Part shown: piece after piece, positions 1-5,318 of the stretch | Position numbering within the stretch: the stretch's first letter is position 1 | Layout of the letters: every line of letters begins with the position of its first letter | DNA from: a virus | IMG/VR virus record: IMGVR_UViG_3300025118_000169 | Location: 1 to 22,610 of that record | DNA: 22,610 nt | Direction: 5' to 3' (one strand) | Made by a program: the position numbers and the translations under genes | Notes under the pieces: generated by a model | Databases searched by the model: none | What the model saw: only the letters and a program-made list of their open reading frames with translations | What the model was told of the DNA's origin: nothing

Positions 1-27
1 GAATGGGAAGCATTGGAAGCAGCATGA
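1..27 (+). CDS. C-terminal tail of an upstream gene (partial)
   Basis: Frame 1 reads EWEALEAA and then a TGA stop at 25-27. The stop overlaps the ATG of the next gene in an ATGA junction, the type of coupling seen throughout this genome, which is the main reason to think the frame is a real gene end. Only eight residues are visible, so nothing can be said about function. Confidence 0.45.
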   Translation, partial: EWEALEAA

Positions 28-179
28 ACTGTTGGCATTGTAAGACAGAGCTAATCTGGGGTGGTGATCATGATATAGGAGAAGAAGATGATACCTATAG
101 CATAGTCACTAACCTCAGTTGCCCTCACTGTGATAGTATAGTAGATGTTTATTATCCAAAGGAGAAAGAGAATGAATAA
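24..179 (+). CDS. Mini zinc-ribbon protein, 51 aa
   Basis: This short acidic protein carries two CxxC knuckles, CWHC at residues 3-6 and CPHC at 33-36, about 27 residues apart. That spacing fits one zinc ribbon. The start overlaps the previous stop (ATGA), and the stop at 177-179 lies inside the first codons of the next gene. An in-frame ATG at position 3 would add seven residues but lies inside the upstream coding tail. Zinc ribbons of this size in phages may bind nucleic acid or a host protein; the exact role is not known. The CxxC pairs are seen directly; zinc binding is inferred from them. Confidence 0.65.
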   Translation: MNCWHCKTELIWGGDHDIGEEDDTYSIVTNLSCPHCDSIVDVYYPKEKENE

Positions 180-384
180 CTTAGTAGTGTTTAACGACAG
201 CCATCAGAGTGATGGTCTTGTAGATGGTGTTAATCTTATTAATAAATTATTAGAGAAGCATGAACTAAGAGTTAAGTTACAATTCATAGAGGACTATGAG
301 AGTGATGAAGGGGAGTATGCATGGGTTGTAAACGTAGTCCCTGATGATCTACCTATATCTAGGAGGGAAGAAGATGGAGTATAG
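172..384 (+). CDS. Hypothetical acidic protein, 70 aa
   Basis: I do not recognise this family. The start at 172 was chosen over an upstream ATG at 145 because an AAGGAG-type ribosome site lies just before it (about 160-166) and it overlaps the previous stop in the usual way. The protein begins MNNLVVFNDSHQ and ends in the charged stretch SRREEDGV. It has no Cys motif and no membrane segment. Its 3' end overlaps the next gene by 11 bases, and the sequence AGGAGGGAAG near 361-370 inside it serves as that gene's ribosome site. Confidence 0.65.
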   Translation: MNNLVVFNDSHQSDGLVDGVNLINKLLEKHELRVKLQFIEDYESDEGEYAWVVNVVPDDLPISRREEDGV

Positions 385-523
385 AATATTACCACGTTCT
401 GAAGTAAAGGAGATGGTTAGAAACTTTGTCATGGATAATAATATCTATGCACAGTATGGCAAGGATAGTGAAGGTTTGTTTCAAGTAAACTTTGTAGTAG
501 AAGAGGAGACAGAAGATGAATAA
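374..523 (+). CDS. Hypothetical protein, 49 aa
   Basis: This small protein starts MEYRILPRSEV and ends in an acidic tail (VEEETEDE). The strong AGGAGG site at 361-366 sits upstream at good spacing, and both ends overlap neighbouring genes, which supports translation as part of the mini-gene operon. No known domain is recognisable. Small acidic early proteins of phages often act on host enzymes, but nothing in the sequence shows that here. Confidence 0.6.
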   Translation: MEYRILPRSEVKEMVRNFVMDNNIYAQYGKDSEGLFQVNFVVEEETEDE

Positions 524-662
524 GGAACTACTAATAGACAGACTGCAACATGACATCCAAACTTTAAAAGAAAAGGTAGACTACCTACAAAAAGAAATGA
601 AAGAAGTAAAAAGAAAAGAGTTTGAAGATTTTATTAAACATGAAGAGTGTAATAAAATATAG
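516..662 (+). CDS. Small coiled-coil protein, 48 aa
   Basis: The sequence is almost entirely charged and helical. Leucines and hydrophobic residues repeat at heptad-like spacing through residues 5-35 (LLIDRLQHDI, LKEKVDYLQKEM), which suggests one short coiled coil. It starts inside the end of the previous gene behind an AGGAGACAGAAG ribosome site. Together with the proteins at 943 and 2353 it is one of three small coiled-coil proteins in the left arm. The partner and function are unknown. Confidence 0.6.
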   Translation: MNKELLIDRLQHDIQTLKEKVDYLQKEMKEVKRKEFEDFIKHEECNKI

Positions 663-672
663 GAGACAGGAG

Positions 673-801
673 ATGATTAAACATAAATATGTTTGTAGTG
701 AGTGTGGGTATATACATAAGGAAGATCTGCCTGAAGGCTTTGAGTGTCCTATCTGTGGATGTGAGGAGTTTGAAGACCTAACGGACTACGATGATGAGTA
801 G
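673..801 (+). CDS. Rubredoxin-like mini-protein, 42 aa
   Basis: The protein has two cysteine knuckles, CSEC at residues 8-11 and CPIC at 25-28, with the first followed by GY and the second by G and an acidic tail. This resembles the rubredoxin domain found alone or at the end of rubrerythrins, where four Cys bind one iron for electron transfer. At 42 residues it is slightly shorter than free rubredoxins (about 52). A zinc ribbon is the alternative, since many phage CxxC mini-proteins bind zinc. An AGGAGACAGGAG site precedes the ATG. The four Cys are seen; iron binding is inference. Confidence 0.6.
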   Translation: MIKHKYVCSECGYIHKEDLPEGFECPICGCEEFEDLTDYDDE

Positions 802-943
802 TGCAAAGCATAGATGTTCTGAGTGTGGCTCAGATAATATTGAGTGGACAGTAGACCTTGATGATCCTATACCTTGGGATTATTATACCTGTCTTGAATG
901 TGATTATATCGATCAGAAAAATTATTTTAAAGGGAGACAATAA
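791..943 (+). CDS. Mini zinc-ribbon protein, 50 aa
   Basis: The protein carries CSEC and CLEC knuckles about 21 residues apart, with the aromatic and acidic segment WTVDLDDPIPWDYY between them. This fits one small zinc ribbon. Two in-frame ATG codons lie side by side (791 and 794), so the start is uncertain by one residue. No strong ribosome site is seen, and translation is probably coupled to the overlapping gene before it. The stop forms a TAATG junction with the next gene. Its exact role is unknown. Confidence 0.6.
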   Translation: MMSSAKHRCSECGSDNIEWTVDLDDPIPWDYYTCLECDYIDQKNYFKGRQ

Positions 944-1128
944 TGGCTGATGAAGAAATAGAAGTACAAGAACCCGATGAAAAAGATTTAAAAATTCAAG
1001 CTCTTGAAAAGGAACTTGAACAACATAAGAAACTATTTAATATACACCGAGCAGGACTACAACCCTACCTTGATGGGATAATTAAAGAGGTAGTTTCTAA
1101 ATTACAAATTACTTATAAGGAGAAATAG
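943..1128 (+). CDS. Small acidic coiled-coil protein, 61 aa
   Basis: The first half is acidic (MADEEIEVQEPDEKD) and leads into a predicted helix with heptad-spaced Leu and Ile (LKIQALEKELEQHKKL). A more hydrophobic second half ends in lysines. The start overlaps the previous stop in a TAATG junction, and a GGGAGAC site lies upstream. A dimeric coiled coil is likely, but the family is not recognised. Confidence 0.6.
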   Translation: MADEEIEVQEPDEKDLKIQALEKELEQHKKLFNIHRAGLQPYLDGIIKEVVSKLQITYKEK

Positions 1129-1129
1129 A

Positions 1130-1336
1130 ATGATATTTGCATTGTTATTTATGTCTAAAGTTATATTCTATGCAGAGAACGAAGAGTTCTTTGATGAAGT
1201 TCAAAGACAAATGGAGAATGATCCTGATTTAACATGGAATTATGTGGGAAAACAAGACCCTAATCCAAATGTTAAAGCTATTACTTTAACAGATGAGGAT
1301 GGTACACCTTACATCATGTGGAGATTAACTAAATGA
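1130..1336 (+). CDS. Hypothetical protein, 68 aa
   Basis: An AAGGAG site at about 1117-1122 places the start at 1130. A second in-frame ATG at 1151 would drop the hydrophobic residues MIFALLF. The rest (FYAENEEFFDEVQRQMEND, then TWNYVGK and YIMWRLTK) looks like a small soluble alpha/beta fold. The first seven residues are too few for a membrane span. The stop overlaps the cupin start by four bases, so the two are probably translated together. Function unknown. Confidence 0.6.
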   Translation: MIFALLFMSKVIFYAENEEFFDEVQRQMENDPDLTWNYVGKQDPNPNVKAITLTDEDGTPYIMWRLTK

Positions 1337-1683
1337 GCATCAAGGAAGGTAAGGTATGGGGTAGCACTGAACCTATACTTCAATCACCAGCAGTAGAGAT
1401 ACACAGAATTAAAGTAAACAAAGATGGGTATTGTTCTCAGCATAAGCATCAGTCTAAGATCAATGCTTTCTATGTAGTATCAGGTGAACTAAAAATAGAA
1501 AGATGGAAAGACTATGGGTTGTGTGACAGTACCTTACTAAAAGCTGGTGACTTATCTATTGTACCAGCAGGAGAACAGCACAGATTTAAAGCAATAAAAA
1601 ATACTGAAGCTTTAGAGATTTACTGGGTTGAGTTAAACCATAATGATATACAACGTGAGAGTGTAGGAGGAATAAAAGAATGA
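1333..1683 (+). CDS. Cupin-domain protein, 116 aa
   Basis: This is a single-domain cupin, a small beta-barrel that usually holds one metal ion. Cupin motif 1 is at residues 32-51, with His37 and His39 and then the FYVVSGEL strand. The usual Glu position appears to be Asn44. Motif 2 is at about 72-83, with GDLSIVPAGEQH giving His83. The layout resembles the C-terminal cupin of type II mannose-6-phosphate isomerases and small sugar-binding cupins, so a carbohydrate or small-molecule ligand is possible. With a glycosyltransferase cassette elsewhere in the window, a sugar link is attractive but unproven. It overlaps both neighbours by four bases. Confidence 0.8.
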   Translation: MSIKEGKVWGSTEPILQSPAVEIHRIKVNKDGYCSQHKHQSKINAFYVVSGELKIERWKDYGLCDSTLLKAGDLSIVPAGEQHRFKAIKNTEALEIYWVELNHNDIQRESVGGIKE

Positions 1684-1760
1684 TGTTACTATTATTTGTA
1701 GTTTTAACAGTTCCAACACTACTAGATATAGTAGATATTGCACTATATATAGGAGGATAA
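1680..1760 (+). CDS. Small hydrophobic peptide, 26 aa
   Basis: An AGGAGG site at 1665-1670 precedes two adjacent ATG codons at 1680 and 1683. The peptide (MMLLLFVVLTVP then TLLDIVDIALYIGG) is nearly all hydrophobic and could span the membrane once. It overlaps the cupin stop and stands two genes before a secreted cell-wall hydrolase, so a role in lysis control or as a leader peptide is possible. The strong ribosome site is the main support, as the peptide is too short for family recognition. Confidence 0.5.
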   Translation: MMLLLFVVLTVPTLLDIVDIALYIGG

Positions 1761-1761
1761 A

Positions 1762-1803
1762 ATGGATTTAATATTATTACTATTAGTTATATTAGGATTT
1801 TAA
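1762..1803 (+). CDS. Very short hydrophobic ORF, 13 aa, ahead of the hydrolase gene
   Basis: A near-perfect AGGAGG site at 1751-1756 lies five bases before this ATG. The peptide is MDLILLLLVILGF. Its last codons contain the AGGA (about 1794-1797) that appears to serve the hydrolase gene at 1807, whose ATG is three bases past this stop. The arrangement looks like translational coupling: ribosomes ending here could restart on the hydrolase. The product itself may be of no consequence. Confidence 0.35.
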   Translation: MDLILLLLVILGF

Positions 1804-1806
1804 ATA

Positions 1807-2286
1807 ATGAAAAAATTATTACTTAGTTTTATTATGTTTGTTACTTTAATATCCTCAGTTAAGGCTGAAGAAAATGAGTTTGAATGTCTGGTTGAAGCTA
1901 TCTATCATGAGGCCAGAGGTGAAGAACTTATTGGTATGTTAGCTGTGGCTGGTGTAATCCTAACAAGAAAAGAAAATAGTAACTATCCTAATACAATCTG
2001 TGGGGTAGTACATCAAGCTAAAAGATTTATGGGTAGGATTATAAGGAACAAATGTCAATTCAGTTACTATTGTGATGGTAAGAGGGAGGAGTATCATGAC
2101 CTTGCTTCAGCATTATTATCTTCTGATGTTGCAGAAATGTCACTGATGGGTATACAACTCAAGCAGACTGTGGGTTGTACACACTATCATGCCAGCCATG
2201 TTACACCCAGATGGGCATCTAATCCTCACTTTAAAGCTATGGGACAGATAGGTAATCATGTATTTTATATTGACATGACCCCATAA
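1807..2286 (+). CDS. Secreted SleB-type cell-wall hydrolase (Hydrolase_2)
   Basis: This 159-residue protein starts with a Sec-type signal sequence: KK, a hydrophobic core at residues 4-16 and a likely cut after VKA at 20. The mature part matches the SleB/CwlJ family of peptidoglycan lytic enzymes (Hydrolase_2). YHEARGEE at 33-40 holds the probable catalytic Glu35, followed by a VAGVILTRK helix, the CQFSYYCDGK segment at 83-92, GCTHYHASHVTPRWA near 123-137 and a terminal HVFY. Phage members act as endolysins or tail-associated enzymes. With a signal sequence it could reach the periplasm without the holin. A second lytic enzyme (M15 peptidase) sits on the other strand at the right end. The cysteines are spaced as if for disulfides, in keeping with export. 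Confidence 0.85.
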   Translation: MKKLLLSFIMFVTLISSVKAEENEFECLVEAIYHEARGEELIGMLAVAGVILTRKENSNYPNTICGVVHQAKRFMGRIIRNKCQFSYYCDGKREEYHDLASALLSSDVAEMSLMGIQLKQTVGCTHYHASHVTPRWASNPHFKAMGQIGNHVFYIDMTP

Positions 2287-2298
2287 ACATGATAATAT
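2270..2298 (+). promoter_or_regulatory. Sigma-70-type promoter candidate ahead of the replication operon
   Basis: A perfect TTGACA at 2270-2275 lies in the last codons of the hydrolase gene. Possible -10 boxes are TAATAT at 2293-2298 (17-base spacer) or GATAAT at 2291-2296 (15-base spacer). It sits in the only sizeable gap of the left arm (2287-2352) and would start an RNA near 2305 that reads into the primase-helicase operon. Because the region is very AT-rich, the -10 assignment is uncertain. Confidence 0.5.
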
Positions 2299-2313
2299 AT
2301 ATGTATATATTAT
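2292..2313. repeat. Perfect 10-bp AT inverted repeat
   Basis: ATAATATATA at 2292-2301 and its exact reverse complement at 2304-2313 are separated by TG. The surrounding gap (2287-2340) is nearly all A and T. The palindrome overlaps the candidate -10 region, so it could be an operator, an easily melted replication start, or simple AT-rich sequence. No protein-binding consensus is recognised. Confidence 0.5.
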
Positions 2314-2352
2314 ATTATATATTATAGTACTACTTTATTAAAGGAATAGATA

Positions 2353-2514
2353 ATGAAAACTAAAGATAATATAGTATCTAGACTTCATATAGCAGTAGAT
2401 CAATTAAATAAACAAGTAAAAGAACTACAAGAAAATAATAAAAAATTACTAGAAGAAAATGCTGTGCTTAAACAAATAGAAGCTAACAAGAAATGGATCG
2501 AGCTTGATGATTAA
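2353..2514 (+). CDS. Small coiled-coil protein, 53 aa
   Basis: This is a lysine- and asparagine-rich helical protein. Leucines and hydrophobic residues recur in heptads from about residue 11 to 42 (LHIAVDQLNKQVKEL, then LLEENAVLKQIEA), which gives a good two-stranded coiled coil. An AAGGAATAG site at 2341-2349 precedes the ATG. It is the first gene after the candidate promoter and overlaps the next gene. Function unknown; a role as a small oligomeric replication accessory is only a guess. Confidence 0.6.
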   Translation: MKTKDNIVSRLHIAVDQLNKQVKELQENNKKLLEENAVLKQIEANKKWIELDD

Positions 2515-2692
2515 AAATCTATGGGAACAGGAACGAAGGCAACTGTTTAGAGAGCTTGTCAAACAGTATGCCGATGAAGGTTACGATCAGAAAGAATCAA
2601 AACGCTTGGCAAAGATGGAGATAAATGATATTATGGAAGATAAAGAAAATTTTGTAAATAATTTATGGAGGGAAACTTTTAGGGATGTCTAG
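2507..2692 (+). CDS. Hypothetical charged helical protein, 61 aa
   Basis: The start at ATG 2507 overlaps the previous stop; a TTG three bases upstream is less likely. The protein is rich in Arg, Lys, Glu and Asp (EQERRQLFRELVKQYADEG, KESKRLAKMEINDIMED) and looks all-helical. The motif YDQKESKRLAKMEINDI suggests a small helical bundle. No family is recognised. The stop overlaps the next gene by eight bases. Confidence 0.6.
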   Translation: MIKNLWEQERRQLFRELVKQYADEGYDQKESKRLAKMEINDIMEDKENFVNNLWRETFRDV

Positions 2693-2861
2693 ATGGAGAC
2701 TCATATTAAACAAGGAAATGGGAAAGGTAGGTCTGGAAACCTTTCGTACAAAGAAGGAGGCAGAGAAAGCTATTGAATATCGTAATACTTTAACAAGACA
2801 TTTAGGATATAATCCTGATCTAACCTATGAGATTGAAGAAGTAAAAAGGAAAGAGAGGTAA
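2685..2861 (+). CDS. Hypothetical basic protein, 58 aa
   Basis: This small basic protein begins MSRWRLILNKEMGKVGLETF and continues through FRTKKEAEKAIEYRN, a strand-helix pattern that resembles small domains in which a short beta hairpin precedes a helix. It is preceded by TTAGGGATG with weak ribosome site support and overlaps the gene before it. One base separates its stop from the primase-helicase ATG, and its last codons (AAAGAGAGG) carry that gene's ribosome site. Its exact role is unknown. Confidence 0.55.
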   Translation: MSRWRLILNKEMGKVGLETFRTKKEAEKAIEYRNTLTRHLGYNPDLTYEIEEVKRKER

Positions 2862-2862
2862 C

Positions 2863-4500
2863 ATGAAAGAGTGGGGAGATAGAAATGCTTGCCCTGATTG
2901 CGGAGCAAGTAGAGCTAATGTTCAACACATGGATGGACATTCATACTGTTTCAGTTGTAAAACAAGATTTGGAGAAGGTGTTATGCAAGATGTTAAGATT
3001 GTTGAAACAAACTCAGTGCTTAAAACAACAGGATTACTAGGAGATATACCCGATAGAAAAATTAGTAGAGAGACAGCTAAGAAATATAATGTTCAAATAA
3101 AAAAGAAAGGTGACACTGTTACTCATCATATCTATCAGTACTTTGATGAGGGTGGTAATCACATAGCTAATAAGGTAAGGGAAGTACAAGGGAAAAAGTT
3201 TTGGTCTGAAGGCAATATAGGTAGAGCCGAACTCTTTGGACAAAACCTCTTCAATCAGAGAGGGAAGTTTATTACTGTGTGTGAGGGAGAGATAGATGCT
3301 ATGTCTGCCTATGAGCTAATGGGCAGTAAGTGGCCTGTTGTCTCAATCAAGAATGGTGCTGCATCTGCCTTGGAGAATTGTAAGCAAGCCTTTAATTATT
3401 TAAATCAATTCGATAATGTAGTCTTATGTTTTGATAATGATAAAGCGGGGAAAGAGTCTGCCCAAAAGGTAGCCCAGCTCTTTGAGCCTAACAAATGTAA
3501 GGTTGTCTCCCTAGATCTGAAAGATCCTAATGAGTACCTGTTAACAGGACAAAGGGAAAAGTTTACCCAAGCATGGTGGAATGCTAAAGTTTATACACCA
3601 GCAGGTATTATAAACCTAGCCTCTCTTGGAGAAAGCCTGTATGATGAGAAGGATTGTCAGGTATGTAAGTATCCTTGGGTGGGTCTGAATGAGAAGACAT
3701 ATGGTATGAGAAGTGGTGAGTTAGTTTGCTTTACCTCTGGTGCTGGTATGGGTAAGTCTAGTATTGTACGTGAACTTATGCATCATATCCTTACTGTCAC
3801 AGAAGATACCATAGGAGTCTTAGCAATGGAGGAGAGCATACGTAATACAGCATTTAATATCATGTCTGTAGAAGCGAATGCCAGATTGTACATCAGAGAA
3901 ATACGAGATCAGTTTACCAGAGAACAGCTTAGAGAGTGGCAGAATGCTACCATAGATAGCGAAAGGTTCTTTGCGTTTGACCACTTTGGTTCTATATCCA
4001 ATGATGAGATACTGGATCGTGTCAGGTATATGGCGAAGGCACTGGACTGTAAGTGGATAGTCTTGGATCATCTATCAATACTTGTATCGGGTAATGAAGA
4101 GTTTGGAGATGAGAGGAAATCTATTGATGTGCTGATGACTAAGCTGAGATCATTAGTAGAAGAAACAAATGTAGGATTACTTTTAGTATCTCATTTGAAA
4201 AGACCAACAGGAGATAAGGGACATGAGGACGGGAGAGAAGTATCTCTCTCGCACCTTAGAGGATCGGCTAGTATTGCTCATCTAAGTGATAGTGTCATAG
4301 CCTTGGAAAGAAATCAACAGGCAGAGGATGCAGCAGAAGCTAATACTACAACCCTGCGTATCCTGAAGAACAGGTATACAGGAGATACAGGTATAGCATG
4401 TAGATTATTTTATGATAAAGAAACTGGAAGGATGTCTGAAACTGAGAACCCATATGTTGAAAATGATAATGAGTTTATGGAGAATGATGATGCCATATAA
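2863..4500 (+). CDS. T7 gp4-like bifunctional primase-helicase
   Basis: At 545 residues this is close to the length of T7 gp4 (566) and has all its parts. The N-terminal zinc finger (Cys10, Cys13, Cys29, Cys32) reads the primase start signal. The TOPRIM primase centre holds EGEID at 141-145 and DND at 191-193. The C-terminal RecA-like helicase holds Walker A GAGMGKSS at 293-300, Walker B WIVLD ending at Asp402, the sensor-like LLVSH at 440-444 and the SHLRGSASIAHLSDSVIALE segment at 463-482. It should form a ring on the lagging strand, unwind DNA and make primers for the polymerase at 5311. The tail is acidic (ENDNEFMENDDAI), as in T7 gp4, where it contacts the polymerase. All key residues appear intact. 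Confidence 0.96.
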   Translation: MKEWGDRNACPDCGASRANVQHMDGHSYCFSCKTRFGEGVMQDVKIVETNSVLKTTGLLGDIPDRKISRETAKKYNVQIKKKGDTVTHHIYQYFDEGGNHIANKVREVQGKKFWSEGNIGRAELFGQNLFNQRGKFITVCEGEIDAMSAYELMGSKWPVVSIKNGAASALENCKQAFNYLNQFDNVVLCFDNDKAGKESAQKVAQLFEPNKCKVVSLDLKDPNEYLLTGQREKFTQAWWNAKVYTPAGIINLASLGESLYDEKDCQVCKYPWVGLNEKTYGMRSGELVCFTSGAGMGKSSIVRELMHHILTVTEDTIGVLAMEESIRNTAFNIMSVEANARLYIREIRDQFTREQLREWQNATIDSERFFAFDHFGSISNDEILDRVRYMAKALDCKWIVLDHLSILVSGNEEFGDERKSIDVLMTKLRSLVEETNVGLLLVSHLKRPTGDKGHEDGREVSLSHLRGSASIAHLSDSVIALERNQQAEDAAEANTTTLRILKNRYTGDTGIACRLFYDKETGRMSETENPYVENDNEFMENDDAI

Positions 4501-4939
4501 AGATCCAGTAGTTAGAAAGGAATATTTTAAAAAATATAATAAAAAATACCGTCAAGAAAATAGAGACTCCATAAGAGAATATGAAAGAAAATATTATCAC
4601 ACATTTATAAAAGAAAATCCTTGGATAGAAATGATAAAAAGAGCAAAGAGAAGAAAAATTCTTCCTTTCAATATTACGAATGAATATGTTAAAAGTATAT
4701 GGCCTGAAGATAACAAATGTCCGGCACTAGGTATTGAATTTAAACGAGGAACTAAGGGAAGCCCTGTTGATAGTTCACCATCCCTTGATAGAATTAATAA
4801 TAGTAAAGGATACACAAAAGGTAATGTACAAATAGTTTGTCAGTTAGCTAACAAGATAATGACTAATGCTACACCAGAGCAGGTTATGGCAGTAGCCAAA
4901 CATTATAAAAAAATAACGGAGAAAAAGAATGCAGCCTAG
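4490..4939 (+). CDS. HNH-type endonuclease, free-standing, 149 aa
   Basis: The first 60 residues are basic and helical. The second half has the motif of a phage HNH/His-Me nuclease family: CPALG at 77-81, SLDRINNSKGY at 98-108, GNVQIVC at 111-117, and NKIMTNATPEQV near 121-132, with Asp100 and Asn residues at metal-site positions. Three ATG codons in a row (4484, 4487, 4490) open the gene inside the helicase end. 4490 was chosen because GGAG at 4479-4482 is seven bases upstream. It lies between helicase and polymerase, a common place for homing-type endonucleases, but it could instead be a structure-specific nuclease acting in recombination. It looks more AT-rich and lysine-rich than its neighbours. 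Confidence 0.75.
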   Translation: MPYKDPVVRKEYFKKYNKKYRQENRDSIREYERKYYHTFIKENPWIEMIKRAKRRKILPFNITNEYVKSIWPEDNKCPALGIEFKRGTKGSPVDSSPSLDRINNSKGYTKGNVQIVCQLANKIMTNATPEQVMAVAKHYKKITEKKNAA

Positions 4940-5318
4940 AGATGTTATGATCCAGTGGCTATATAAAAATATACCAGATTTAATAATACAACCTGAAGAT
5001 CGTAGTGAGTTTGATATAGTAGGAGAAGTGAATGGTAATGGTTCTAAATCTATCTATAGTGTAGATGTACATGAAGGATGGGTAGAAGAGTGGCCTGAGA
5101 ACTGGAGATACATATACATTCCATTGAAAAATAAAAAATTAATTGATGATTGGAAAAATTTTAATAGATATGATCTTTACACGTTTATTATCTTTAGAAA
5201 AGATTTAAAGAAAGCTTGGCATATATCCTCAGATATAGTAAATGATTCTAAAATTTTAGGACAAAATTATTTAATAGATATACGTGATGCATATCAAGTG
5301 GAGATGATCAATGACTAA
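4929..5318 (+). CDS. PD-(D/E)XK-like fold protein with a degraded active site (paralog of 7657-8121)
   Basis: This 129-residue protein aligns with the one at 7657 over about 90 residues. Both share the pattern of an acidic strand (FDIV at 28-31), a second strand, a Trp-Pro segment (EEWPENW at 53-59), IPLKNKKLIDDW (64-75), FIIF and a KAWHIS..DIV strand. In the other copy the second strand is EVEIK, the ExK of PD-(D/E)XK nucleases. Here the same place reads VDVH, so catalytic residues seem lost. It may be a binding subunit or regulator made from a nuclease. It overlaps both the HNH gene and the polymerase gene, so it is probably made together with the replisome. Confidence 0.6.
   Translation: MQPRDVMIQWLYKNIPDLIIQPEDRSEFDIVGEVNGNGSKSIYSVDVHEGWVEEWPENWRYIYIPLKNKKLIDDWKNFNRYDLYTFIIFRKDLKKAWHISSDIVNDSKILGQNYLIDIRDAYQVEMIND

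Noticed and set aside
3037-3243. 68-residue open frame on the - strand
   Set aside because: It lies fully within the primase-helicase gene in antisense, has no ribosome site, and its protein looks like a reverse reading of the coding strand.
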